From positions 1 through 7,867 of the forward strand of contig JAHXIM010000558.1 in the NCBI GenBank assembly GCA_025655635.1: DNA of 7,867 nucleotides, in the 5' to 3' direction. Origin of the DNA: a gamma proteobacterium symbiont of Lucinoma myriamae (lineage in GTDB: Bacteria > Pseudomonadota > Gammaproteobacteria > GRL18). A program made the translations under genes and the position numbers. The notes under the pieces are model-generated. The model ran no database searches and was not told the DNA's origin. It saw nothing but the letters and a program-made list of their open reading frames with translations. Below, piece by piece: positions 1 through 5,280 of this stretch; within the stretch, counting starts at the first letter, position 1, and each line of letters starts with the position of its first letter.

Positions 1-24
1 TGTTGAGTACATTTTTTTCACCAA

Positions 25-67
25 ATCGACCAGAAAATCTGCACTTATTATAACATTTCTGGTCGAT
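25..67. repeat. 12-bp inverted repeat downstream of the tRNA cluster
   Basis: Positions 25-36 (ATCGACCAGAAA) are perfectly reverse-complementary to 56-67, with a 19-nt loop. Weaker pairings outside this stem (20-23 with 69-72, and 3-8 with 74-79) could extend it into a longer interrupted hairpin. It lies beyond the 3' end of the minus-strand tRNA-His gene, so it could shape the 3' end of the tRNA transcript. Neither strand has a T-run after the stem, so it is not a standard intrinsic terminator. I see no gene in 1-149. Confidence 0.5.
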
Positions 68-149
68 CTGGTCACTCAAAAATAGGGATAAATCCTTACA
101 TTTCAAATAGATAATATGTTTTTCAGGGCTGACTATTTAATTAAGAGAA

Positions 150-226
150 TGGGGTGAACGAAGGGGTTCGAACCCTCGACCGCAGGAGTCACAATCCTGA
201 GCTCTACCAACTGAGCTACGCTCACC
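150..226 (-). tRNA. tRNA-His (anticodon GTG)
   Basis: The reverse complement folds as a complete tRNA. The 7-bp acceptor stem (GTGAGCG with CGTTCAC, one G-U pair) carries an extra 5' G (position 226) opposite the discriminator C (153), the G-1:C73 pair that marks histidine tRNAs. The D-arm (AGCTCAGTTGGTAGAGCT), the anticodon stem CAGGA/TCCTG around loop TTGTGAC, and the T-loop GGTTCGAACCC are all present. The 3' CCA is encoded at 152-150. It is the last of the three tRNAs seen in the transcript order Pro-Arg-His. In Pseudomonas and its relatives the same tRNAs lie between folD and tRNA-Leu/tig, so a tRNA-Leu or trigger-factor gene may lie just beyond the left edge (inference). Confidence 0.97.
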
Positions 227-307
227 ACAATATTCTATAAAACAGTTCATAATGAATTATTAAATAGATGTAAAGCTGGATAATTTACAAATCCGGCAAG
301 GCAAATT

Positions 308-384
308 TGGTACGCCCGGCAGGATTCGAACCTGCCACCCTCGGCTTAGAAGGCCGATGCTCTATCCAGATGAGCTACGGGCGC
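308..384 (-). tRNA. tRNA-Arg (anticodon TCT)
   Basis: The minus strand gives a full cloverleaf: acceptor GCGCCCG paired with CGGGCGT (one G-U pair), D-arm AGCTCATCTGGATAGAGC, anticodon stem TCGGC/GCCGA around loop CTTCTAA, and T-arm GCAGGTTCGAATCCTGC. The 3' CCA is encoded at 310-308. It decodes AGA and AGG. It is the middle gene of the three-tRNA cluster, 81 nt upstream of tRNA-His and 76 nt downstream of tRNA-Pro. The Pro-Arg spacer is almost wholly occupied by a long hairpin (391-456). Confidence 0.97.
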
Positions 385-390
385 AGAAAC

Positions 391-456
391 TATTACTGAG
401 TCACTTACTATATAAATTAATAGGTGATAATTCATATAGTAAGTGACTCAGTAATA
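391..456. repeat. Long perfect hairpin between tRNA-Pro and tRNA-Arg
   Basis: Positions 391-413 and 434-456 are exact reverse complements (23 bp, beginning TATTACTGAGTCACTTAC). After one A/C mismatch (414/433) the stem continues for five more base pairs (415-419 with 428-432), leaving an 8-nt loop. The element fills most of the 76-nt spacer and starts 7 nt from the 5' end of tRNA-Arg. No T-run follows on either strand, so it does not look like an intrinsic terminator. Possible roles are an RNase III-type processing site in the tRNA precursor, or a miniature inverted-repeat insertion. The arms begin and end in TA, as expected for an element inserting at TA. Confidence 0.9.
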
Positions 457-460
457 TAAT

Positions 461-537
461 TGGTCGGGGTAGAGAGATTCGAACTCCCGACATCTTGCTC
501 CCAAAGCAAGCGCGCTACCAGACTGCGCTATACCCCG
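461..537 (-). tRNA. tRNA-Pro (anticodon TGG)
   Basis: The minus strand folds with acceptor CGGGGTA paired with TACCCCG, D-arm AGCGCAGTCTGGTAGCGC, anticodon stem CTTGC/GCAAG around loop TTTGGGA, and T-arm CGGGAGTTCGAATCTCTC. The 3' CCA is encoded at 463-461. It reads CCN proline codons through a wobble U. It is the promoter-proximal gene of the Pro-Arg-His cluster. Confidence 0.97.
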
Positions 538-815
538 ATTAATGTTTAGTATATCTGTTATGTGACACCAATTATAGAATTAAAGTTGTTTTTTATTTCT
601 ATACCTGAAAACAGCATCTAAGCATCAAGTGGTGCGTATATTAATGAGTTTATTTAACCAATGCAAGTATTTTTTTCATATTTTTAAAATGAATATTAAT
701 TCACCTATTTATTACAATAAATTTCCTATGAGCATCTTTTTTTGAGTAAAATACATTTTATAAAAAAATAATTTAAATTAGCATAATCCTTCATCAACTT
801 GGAAAATAATATCAC
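538..815. other. Divergent intergenic region, tRNA operon / folD
   Basis: This 278-bp AT-rich spacer separates the leftward tRNA operon from the rightward folD gene and must contain both promoters. I see no reading frame with protein-like composition. Near folD there are poor promoter-like pieces (TTGAGT at 742-747, TATAAA at 759-764, CATAAT at 782-787), but none pair at consensus spacing, so I do not assign a folD promoter. No riboswitch-like structure is recognisable. Confidence 0.6.
571..576 (-). promoter_or_regulatory. Candidate -10 box of the tRNA operon
   Basis: The minus strand shows a perfect TATAAT here, 33 nt before the 5' end of tRNA-Pro, which is a sensible leader length. No good -35 hexamer is visible at 16-18 bp, though the upstream DNA is A/T-rich and could act as an UP element. 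A second -10-like TATACT lies closer, at 548-553. This call rests on the hexamer and its position only. Confidence 0.3.
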
Positions 816-1682
816 ATGAGTGCACAAATAATTGACGGAAAAAAAATTGCGAATGATATTAAAGACCAACTCAAGCTTCGTGTTGAGAAACGTTTACAGC
901 AAGGATTACGCATTCCCGGCCTTGCTGTAATCAAGGTAGGAAATGATCCTGCTTCTGAAGTTTACGTGCGTAATAAACGTCAATCTTGTGAAAAAGTAGG
1001 TATTAATTCAATTGCACATGATCTACCGGCAGATACAAGCCAGGAAACCCTGTTATCAATTATTGATGAATTAAATGATAATACAGCCATTGATGGTATT
1101 CTGGTTCAATTGCCTGTACCTGAGCATATTAATCCAGAAACAATTATTGAAAGAATTCATCCCGATAAAGATGTTGATGGTTTTCATCCTTATAATATTG
1201 GTCGTTTAGCATTGCGTATTCCTGTTTTACGTCCCTGTACCCCGCGCGGTATCATGACCTTATTGAATCAGACAGTTGATACGATGGGTCAAAGTATTAA
1301 AGGTATGAATGTTTGTATTGTTGGTGCATCTAATATTGTTGGTCGTCCCATGGGTTTAGAGCTGTTATTGGCGGGTTGTACAGTGACCACTTGTCACCGT
1401 TTTACTAAAAATCTAGCTGAGCATGTCGGTAATGCTGATATTTTAGTTGTTGCTGTCGGCAAACCCGGTATTGTTAATAGTCAATGGATTAAATCCGGGG
1501 CAATTGTTATTGACGTCGGCATCAATCGCCTGGAGACAGGTCAGTTAGTTGGTGATGTTGATTTTAATACTGCAAAAGAAAAAGCGGCTTATATTACTCC
1601 TGTACCCGGAGGCGTAGGACCAATGACTGTAGCTACTTTATTACAAAATACCGTTGATGCAGCTGATGAGCTGCATTCATAA
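816..1682 (+). CDS. folD: Bifunctional methylenetetrahydrofolate dehydrogenase / methenyltetrahydrofolate cyclohydrolase FolD
   Basis: This cytosolic enzyme of one-carbon metabolism oxidises 5,10-methylene-THF with NADP and then hydrolyses methenyl-THF to 10-formyl-THF, which feeds purine synthesis and initiator tRNA formylation. The 288 residues match the usual FolD length. Diagnostic motifs are in order: substrate-site VGNDPAS (41-47), YVRNK with Tyr50 and catalytic Lys54, GILVQLPVP (94-102), PDKDVDG (116-122), the Rossmann dinucleotide loop GASNIVGRP (170-178), and the signature PVPGGVGPM (262-270). The loop reads GAS instead of the commoner GRS, as in many gammaproteobacterial FolD proteins. 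The ATG at 816 follows a weak GGAA (801-804) at a long 11-nt spacing. No better start is seen. Adjacency to this tRNA cluster resembles Pseudomonas-type gene order. It converges on the GIDE-like gene. Confidence 0.98.
   Translation: MSAQIIDGKKIANDIKDQLKLRVEKRLQQGLRIPGLAVIKVGNDPASEVYVRNKRQSCEKVGINSIAHDLPADTSQETLLSIIDELNDNTAIDGILVQLPVPEHINPETIIERIHPDKDVDGFHPYNIGRLALRIPVLRPCTPRGIMTLLNQTVDTMGQSIKGMNVCIVGASNIVGRPMGLELLLAGCTVTTCHRFTKNLAEHVGNADILVVAVGKPGIVNSQWIKSGAIVIDVGINRLETGQLVGDVDFNTAKEKAAYITPVPGGVGPMTVATLLQNTVDAADELHS
1657..1676. terminator. Hairpin at the folD stop, possible convergent terminator
   Basis: ATGCAGCT (1657-1664) and AGCTGCAT (1669-1676) form a perfect 8-bp stem with a 4-nt GATG loop, ending four bases before the folD TAA. 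It sits where folD and the oppositely oriented gene meet. Neither strand has a T-tract after it, so termination is only a possibility. It may simply be coding sequence. Confidence 0.25.
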
Positions 1683-1696
1683 AACGTCTAAGTAAC

Positions 1697-1786
1697 TCAG
1701 GCGGATACCAACAGACGTATACCAATAGTCCAGACAAAAGCTATACCGCTCAGGAAGAAGCCAACCATACCCGCTCTGGAATACCA
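1697..1786 (-). other. Severed C-terminal membrane segment of the GIDE-like gene
   Basis: Directly after the TGA at 1787-1789, the same minus-strand frame stays open for 29 codons, to a second TGA at 1697-1699. It begins WYSRAGMVGFFLSG and continues IAFVWTIGIRLLVSA: a short basic stretch and then one hydrophobic helix. From memory, GIDE-family proteins end with a 'RRYRW'-like motif followed by membrane helix(es), so this looks like the gene's true C-terminus. A single change of CGA (Arg) to TGA would explain the break. The restored protein would be 331 residues. Confidence 0.75.
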
Positions 1787-2692
1787 TCAGTACTTATTAG
1801 CGATGCTTTCCTGAGGCTCCACAGAAATAATGAAGGGACGGCGACTATCAATCGGCTTTGAGACAGTATGTATTTCAGGTTGAACCAGACGCTCTGTAAA
1901 ACTGTTTTCTACTTCCTGATCAGCCGTACTCATTACCTTTTGCCATTCCTGCATATCAATTTCACCATCTCCATTTTCATCAAAACGTGCAAGTAAAAAT
2001 TCAGGCCTGGTTTTCCATTTTGTTATCAGATCTCTGACTTCTCCTGCTTTATCCAGTTTTTCTCTACGTCCGCCAATACTTTTAAACCGTCCAAGTACAT
2101 AGAGATCAGCACCGACATTGATACGTTTTTCAGTATATTTATAATTATTATTGCCAAAAAACCGGCTGGAAGATGTTGACAATGCCATTATGGCGTCTGC
2201 TGAGTTTGCATTGGACAGATCAAACTCCTGTGAGCCATACCAGGTTTTTGAAAATGAGGGAGTAATTGTTGCTTCTTCCGGATCCACGACACAAGTACCA
2301 GTTTCATCTACTAGTAAAAATAAATTATCACTGACACCTGAATCAACTTTTTCCCAATGTGATTTTGAGAGGCCATGGCTATTTTCATGACCAATATCAT
2401 ATTCTTTAACTTTACGCTCAACACTATAACTATACCAGAGACATTGCATATTACTTAAAGGAGAGACTATAGGCATTCCCTTCATTAAACGCCCTTCTCC
2501 TTCCAGCTCTACAAATCCCTGATGTGCTGAACGGATTTTTGAGGTCGGTGTATCATCTATGATTCGAGAGCGATGAAAATAACGAAAAATTGCATACAAA
2601 CTTGCAAGACAGATTAAAGCCAGCACCACAAGAAAAATAACAATGCCGACATTATCAGCCGAAATAATTTGTTGTCGTAGCGACTCTATCAT
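1787..2692 (-). CDS. GIDE/E3-ligase-like membrane protein with an EF-hand, C-terminally truncated
   Basis: The 301-residue product has an N-terminal membrane helix (about 16-37). The next region resembles the bacterial GIDE family (PF12483, 'E3 ubiquitin ligase' by distant homology to mammalian MULAN): FVELEGEGR (60-68), PIVSPLSNMQCLWYSYSVE (74-92), and GADLYVLGRF (194-203). No RING is present, so ubiquitin-ligase activity should not be inferred. A canonical EF-hand loop lies at 238-249 (Asp238, Asn240, Asp242, Glu244, Asp246, Glu249), suggesting Ca2+ binding. It follows lemA by 39 nt on the same strand, so the two are probably co-transcribed and act at the membrane together. The GIDE-lemA pairing is common. 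The start ATG has only a weak GAG upstream. The gene ends at a TGA that removes a C-terminal helix still readable in frame (1697-1786). Confidence 0.85.
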   Translation of the reverse strand: MIESLRQQIISADNVGIVIFLVVLALICLASLYAIFRYFHRSRIIDDTPTSKIRSAHQGFVELEGEGRLMKGMPIVSPLSNMQCLWYSYSVERKVKEYDIGHENSHGLSKSHWEKVDSGVSDNLFLLVDETGTCVVDPEEATITPSFSKTWYGSQEFDLSNANSADAIMALSTSSSRFFGNNNYKYTEKRINVGADLYVLGRFKSIGGRREKLDKAGEVRDLITKWKTRPEFLLARFDENGDGEIDMQEWQKVMSTADQEVENSFTERLVQPEIHTVSKPIDSRRPFIISVEPQESIANKY

Positions 2693-2731
2693 TTATAAAC
2701 TCATTAATTAGTAATATAGATCAAAGTGTTA

Positions 2732-3304
2732 TTAACTAAATAGAGATTTCATATCAACATCTTTCTTTTCATCTTCATCAAACTCAAGAAGCTGCTTTTC
2801 TTTGAAATTGAAGAATCGAGCGACGATTAAATCCGGAAACTGTTCAATACGAATATTATTGATGTTAACGCTGTCATTATAATATTCACGGCGATCAGCA
2901 ATCGCATCTTCAAGCCCTGAAATACGGCTTTGCAGATGTTGAAAATTTTCATTCGCCTTGAGTTCAGGGTAGGCTTCTGAGACAGCAAACAAACTTCCCA
3001 GGCCAAGTCTTAACTGTCCCTCTGCGATGCCAAGCGCGCCGATATCCCCACTTTCTCTGGCTTGAGAGACACCAGAACGAGCAGCAATGATCTTCTCTAA
3101 TGCAGAGCCTTCATATTCCATATATTGCTTACAGACTTCCACTAATTTAGGCAGCTCATCGTGTCTTTGTTTCAACAGAATGTCAATATTTGACCAGGCC
3201 TGAGATACATTGTGTTTGATTCTGACCAGGTTATTATAAATAGTCATAAAATAAAAAGCAGCAATAACAATGATGCCTAAAAAAACAAATGTCCCTATAT
3301 CCAT
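2732..3304 (-). CDS. lemA: LemA family membrane protein
   Basis: This 190-residue protein has one N-terminal membrane helix (about 4-22) followed by a long helical cytoplasmic or periplasmic domain. LemA signatures are clear: AWSNIDILLKQRHDELPKLV (36-55), YPELKANENFQHLQ (112-125), RREYYNDSVNINN (138-150), and FPDLIVARFFNF (156-167). The tail is acidic (EFDEDEKKDVD). Length and motifs match the family, whose molecular role is not well defined; members often lie next to GIDE-like or TPM-domain membrane proteins, as here. The ATG at 3304 is set by AGGAG (minus strand, 3311-3315) with a 6-nt spacer. It is probably the first gene of a lemA-GIDE operon. The 225-nt upstream gap contains no gene. Confidence 0.96.
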   Translation of the reverse strand: MDIGTFVFLGIIVIAAFYFMTIYNNLVRIKHNVSQAWSNIDILLKQRHDELPKLVEVCKQYMEYEGSALEKIIAARSGVSQARESGDIGALGIAEGQLRLGLGSLFAVSEAYPELKANENFQHLQSRISGLEDAIADRREYYNDSVNINNIRIEQFPDLIVARFFNFKEKQLLEFDEDEKKDVDMKSLFS

Positions 3305-3315
3305 AGGTTTCTCCT
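3302..3315 (-). promoter_or_regulatory. Ribosome binding site of lemA
   Basis: The minus strand reads AGGAG (3315-3311), six bases, then ATG (3304-3302). This is the strongest Shine-Dalgarno among the minus-strand genes here and fixes the lemA start. Confidence 0.8.
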
Positions 3316-3488
3316 GTTAAATGGTAATATGCATAAAGATAGCAAAATAATATAAAAAAAGCCAAAGAAGGTAATAGTCAAATGAAAATATGCAGTGGGT
3401 AGTTAATAAAGCGTAAAGTATAGAGGAAATGCAGCTTATGGATTATAAATCTGTCAAACAAAATTGCAGTATAATAAAACGCTCAATA

Positions 3489-3517
3489 TTAGTCAGCCAA
3501 AACAAAGTAATGACTAA
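3489..3517. repeat. 7-bp dyad between ribA and lemA
   Basis: TTAGTCA (3489-3495) and TGACTAA (3511-3517) are perfect reverse complements around a 15-nt loop, just beyond the ribA stop. On the minus strand the stem is followed only by a mixed T-rich stretch (TATTGAGCGTTTTATT), so it could be a poor ribA terminator or a binding site upstream of lemA. I see nothing else in 3305-3529 beyond AT-rich DNA. Confidence 0.3.
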
Positions 3518-3529
3518 ACTAATACAAAA

Positions 3530-4114
3530 TTAAAACATATGCCCTAATTTCCCAGCTTTTGTTGAAAGATAATGAGAATTGTGTGGATTTTCACCATGTT
3601 TCCATGGCAGACGTTCTGACACTTCTAAACCATGCTCTTCCAAGGCGCTGACTTTATGCGGATTATTGGTCATAATACGTATTGTTTTTACTTTTAAATA
3701 ATTAAGCATGTCATGTGCAATGTCATATTCTCTGAGATCTGCATCAAAACCAAGTTGTTCATTGGCTTCAACAGTATCTGCCCCGCCATCTTGTAAATGA
3801 TAAGCCTTAATTTTATTAATAAGTCCAATCCCCCGGCCTTCCTGACGTAAATAAAGCAGCACACCACGACCAACTTCAGCAATATGTTTAATAGCCGCCT
3901 CTAATTGAGGGCCACAATCGCAACGCATACTAAATAAGGCATCACCGGTCAGGCATTCTGAATGCATGCGCATATCGACTGGCTCACCATCGGCAACATT
4001 ACCTATAACCAGGGCAATATGTTCTTTGCCCGTTTGTTCATCTTCAAAACCATAAATTGTAAATTCTGCCCATTGTGTGGGAAGTTTGGCTGACTCAACA
4101 AACTTTAGTGTCAC
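3530..4114 (-). CDS. ribA: GTP cyclohydrolase II RibA
   Basis: RibA opens the imidazole ring of GTP to give 2,5-diamino-6-ribosylamino-4(3H)-pyrimidinone 5'-phosphate, formate and pyrophosphate, the first committed step of riboflavin synthesis, in the cytosol. The 194 residues match stand-alone enterobacterial RibA (196). Zinc ligands Cys54, Cys65 and Cys67 lie in HSECLTGDALFSMRCDCG. GTP-binding RQEGRGIGL spans 90-98, Tyr105 and DTVEANEQLGF (113-123) follow, and catalytic Asp126/Arg128 sit in DADLREY, all at the E. coli numbering. It is therefore the stand-alone enzyme, not a RibBA fusion. The start is GTG (4114-4112), supported by GAGGA (4125-4121) six bases upstream. No FMN riboswitch is recognisable in the 140-nt gap before it. 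Confidence 0.97.
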   Translation of the reverse strand: MTLKFVESAKLPTQWAEFTIYGFEDEQTGKEHIALVIGNVADGEPVDMRMHSECLTGDALFSMRCDCGPQLEAAIKHIAEVGRGVLLYLRQEGRGIGLINKIKAYHLQDGGADTVEANEQLGFDADLREYDIAHDMLNYLKVKTIRIMTNNPHKVSALEEHGLEVSERLPWKHGENPHNSHYLSTKAGKLGHMF

Positions 4115-4125
4115 TGTGATTCCTC
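4112..4125 (-). promoter_or_regulatory. Ribosome binding site selecting a GTG start for ribA
   Basis: The minus strand reads GAGGA (4125-4121), six bases, then GTG (4114-4112). This strong Shine-Dalgarno justifies the non-ATG start, and the resulting N-terminus lines up with the normal RibA length. Confidence 0.75.
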
Positions 4126-4254
4126 ATCGACTGGATGTTTCAACGGCTAATCAGCAAAGCAAATTAACAGATTCTGAATTAATCAGGCTATTTTAGCATT
4201 TTCTAATTCATTATGGAAAACTTCTCTATCACTTAAACCTTATTTATGTATTAT

Positions 4255-4431
4255 TCATTGATTAGACAACTTAATATTCTTTGACTTTTTATCACTAATA
4301 ATTTTTTTTATACGCCTTTTGTGTTGGCAGTTTCTAATTTCACACCAGTTACTATATTGTGCAATTTCTTCTGGCGGCCAATAGAAAAAATCTTCTGATG
4401 ATGGGCTGTGACATTTATTTATAGGTATCAT
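4255..4431 (-). CDS. Small Cys/His-containing hypothetical protein
   Basis: I do not recognise this 58-residue product. It has Cys7-His8, a hydrophobic/aromatic patch DFFYWPPEEI (14-23), then WCEIRNCQH with Cys30, Cys35 and His37, followed by a strongly basic tail (KRRIKK onward). The spacing suggests a small metal-binding or nucleic-acid-binding module, but that is inference. I chose ATG at 4431 because AAGAGAG lies about six bases upstream; an in-frame TTG nine codons further up is possible (4458). No signal peptide or membrane helix is seen. It is divergent from pdsR and 140 nt upstream of ribA on the same strand. The composition is not random-looking, but short AT-rich frames can mislead. 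Confidence 0.5.
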   Translation of the reverse strand: MIPINKCHSPSSEDFFYWPPEEIAQYSNWCEIRNCQHKRRIKKIISDKKSKNIKLSNQ

Positions 4432-4500
4432 AACGACTCTCTTATAATTAATTAGCAAGATATTTTGTAATTAAAGGTATTTAATCACTAAAATGTGTTA

Positions 4501-4529
4501 TTGAGACTTGTCTAATCTGTTTAAATAAT
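4501..4529 (+). promoter_or_regulatory. Candidate sigma-70 promoter of pdsR-pdsS
   Basis: TTGAGA (4501-4506) and AATAAT (4524-4529) are separated by exactly 17 bp, each one to two mismatches from consensus. Transcription would start near 4536, leaving about a 50-nt leader that contains the palindrome at 4547-4563. No other promoter of this quality is visible upstream of pdsR. Confidence 0.55.
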
Positions 4530-4546
4530 GAAAAATTATGACTAAA

Positions 4547-4563
4547 TTATGGCAATGCCATAA
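4547..4563. promoter_or_regulatory. 17-bp palindrome in the pdsR leader, possible operator
   Basis: TTATGGCA-A-TGCCATAA is a perfect 8-bp dyad around a single central base. It lies between the predicted transcription start and the ribosome binding site. Its symmetry suits a dimeric regulator acting as a roadblock repressor. OmpR-family regulators usually bind direct repeats, so an unrelated repressor is at least as likely as PdsR itself. Confidence 0.45.
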
Positions 4564-4576
4564 ATCATTTAAAGAA

Positions 4577-4590
4577 AGGAAAAAAATTTG
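4577..4590 (+). promoter_or_regulatory. Ribosome binding site selecting a TTG start for pdsR
   Basis: AGGA at 4577-4580 is followed by seven bases and TTG (4588-4590). There is no nearby in-frame ATG, and the receiver domain begins at once (ARHIAIVEDE), so the TTG start is convincing. Confidence 0.75.
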
Positions 4591-5280
4591 GCACGACATA
4601 TCGCTATTGTAGAAGATGAACCCGCTATTCGAGACAATTATGCTGAAATGCTGCTAAGACAAGGTTATCAAGTCAGTGCTTATGGTACAAAACAGGAAGC
4701 CAGGAAGGCATTTAATGATATGCTCCCTGATTTAGTCATATTAGATATCGGTCTTAATGATGATATTGAAGGTGGTTTTGATCTGTGTCGGCAGCTCAGG
4801 CAAAAATCTGACACATTGCCTATTATTTTTTTAACTGCTCGTGATAATGACTTTGATACTATTTCTGGTCTACGTTTAGGAGCTGATGATTATTTAACCA
4901 AGGAGATTAGTCTGCCGCACCTCAGCGCCCGTATATCTGCGCTATTCCGTCGTCTTGAAGCCATTAATCACCAGCCCAATGAAGAAAAAATAGTCACTAC
5001 AGGCAAATTAAAGCTAAATTTAGAACGTCTTGAGATTCAATGGCAAGAACAAATTATTGACTTAAGTCTCACTGAATTCTGGATGCTGTATTCTCTGATT
5101 AAACATCCAGGTCATGTTAAATCAAGGGAACAATTAATGACTGATGCCAGTACCGTTGTTGATGATAGTACGATTACCTCCCATATTAAACGTATCAGAA
5201 AAAAATTTATGCTTATTGAAAAGGAATTTAACTGTATAGAAACGATTTATGGTGCAGGCTACCGCTGGCGCTGCCATTGA
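4588..5280 (+). CDS. pdsR: Dedicated sortase system response regulator PdsR (OmpR/PhoB type)
   Basis: This 230-residue cytoplasmic response regulator has a receiver domain (about 3-122) with acidic pocket Asp10/Glu11, phospho-acceptor Asp53 in LVILDIGL, Thr83 in FLTAR, and Lys105 in YLTKE. A C-terminal winged-helix domain follows (about 135-229), with LTEFWMLYSL, VKSREQLM, the recognition-helix region DDSTITSHIKRIRKKF and the closing wing IYGAGYRW. The opening HIAIVEDEPAIRDNYAEML and DIGLNDDIEGGFDLCR match my memory of the proteobacterial dedicated sortase regulator family (TIGR03787), which controls a sortase and its surface target. The start is TTG. The stop TGA overlaps the possible start of pdsS and is followed immediately by TAG, so the pair is translationally coupled. 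The gene appears intact even though its partner kinase is broken. Confidence 0.93.
   Translation: MARHIAIVEDEPAIRDNYAEMLLRQGYQVSAYGTKQEARKAFNDMLPDLVILDIGLNDDIEGGFDLCRQLRQKSDTLPIIFLTARDNDFDTISGLRLGADDYLTKEISLPHLSARISALFRRLEAINHQPNEEKIVTTGKLKLNLERLEIQWQEQIIDLSLTEFWMLYSLIKHPGHVKSREQLMTDASTVVDDSTITSHIKRIRKKFMLIEKEFNCIETIYGAGYRWRCH

Noticed and set aside
391..456. CRISPR repeat or intrinsic terminator
   Set aside because: There is a single inverted pair with no direct-repeat/spacer pattern, and no T-run follows the stem on either strand.
1787..1789. TGA as selenocysteine, or as tryptophan under an altered genetic code
   Set aside because: No SECIS-like hairpin is apparent just downstream, the neighbouring residues suggest an ancestral Arg, and TGA serves as the normal stop of pdsR, where it is backed by an adjacent TAG.
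2151..2390. Plus-strand open frame of 79 codons inside the GIDE-like gene
   Set aside because: It is antisense to a gene with clear family motifs, has no ribosome binding site, and has no recognisable protein features.
3694..3882. Minus-strand open frame of 62 codons inside ribA
   Set aside because: It lies in another frame of the same strand within the conserved RibA active-site region, so it is a shadow of ribA.
4115..4254. FMN riboswitch upstream of ribA
   Set aside because: I could not recognise the conserved RFN element segments in this 140-nt AT-rich gap.
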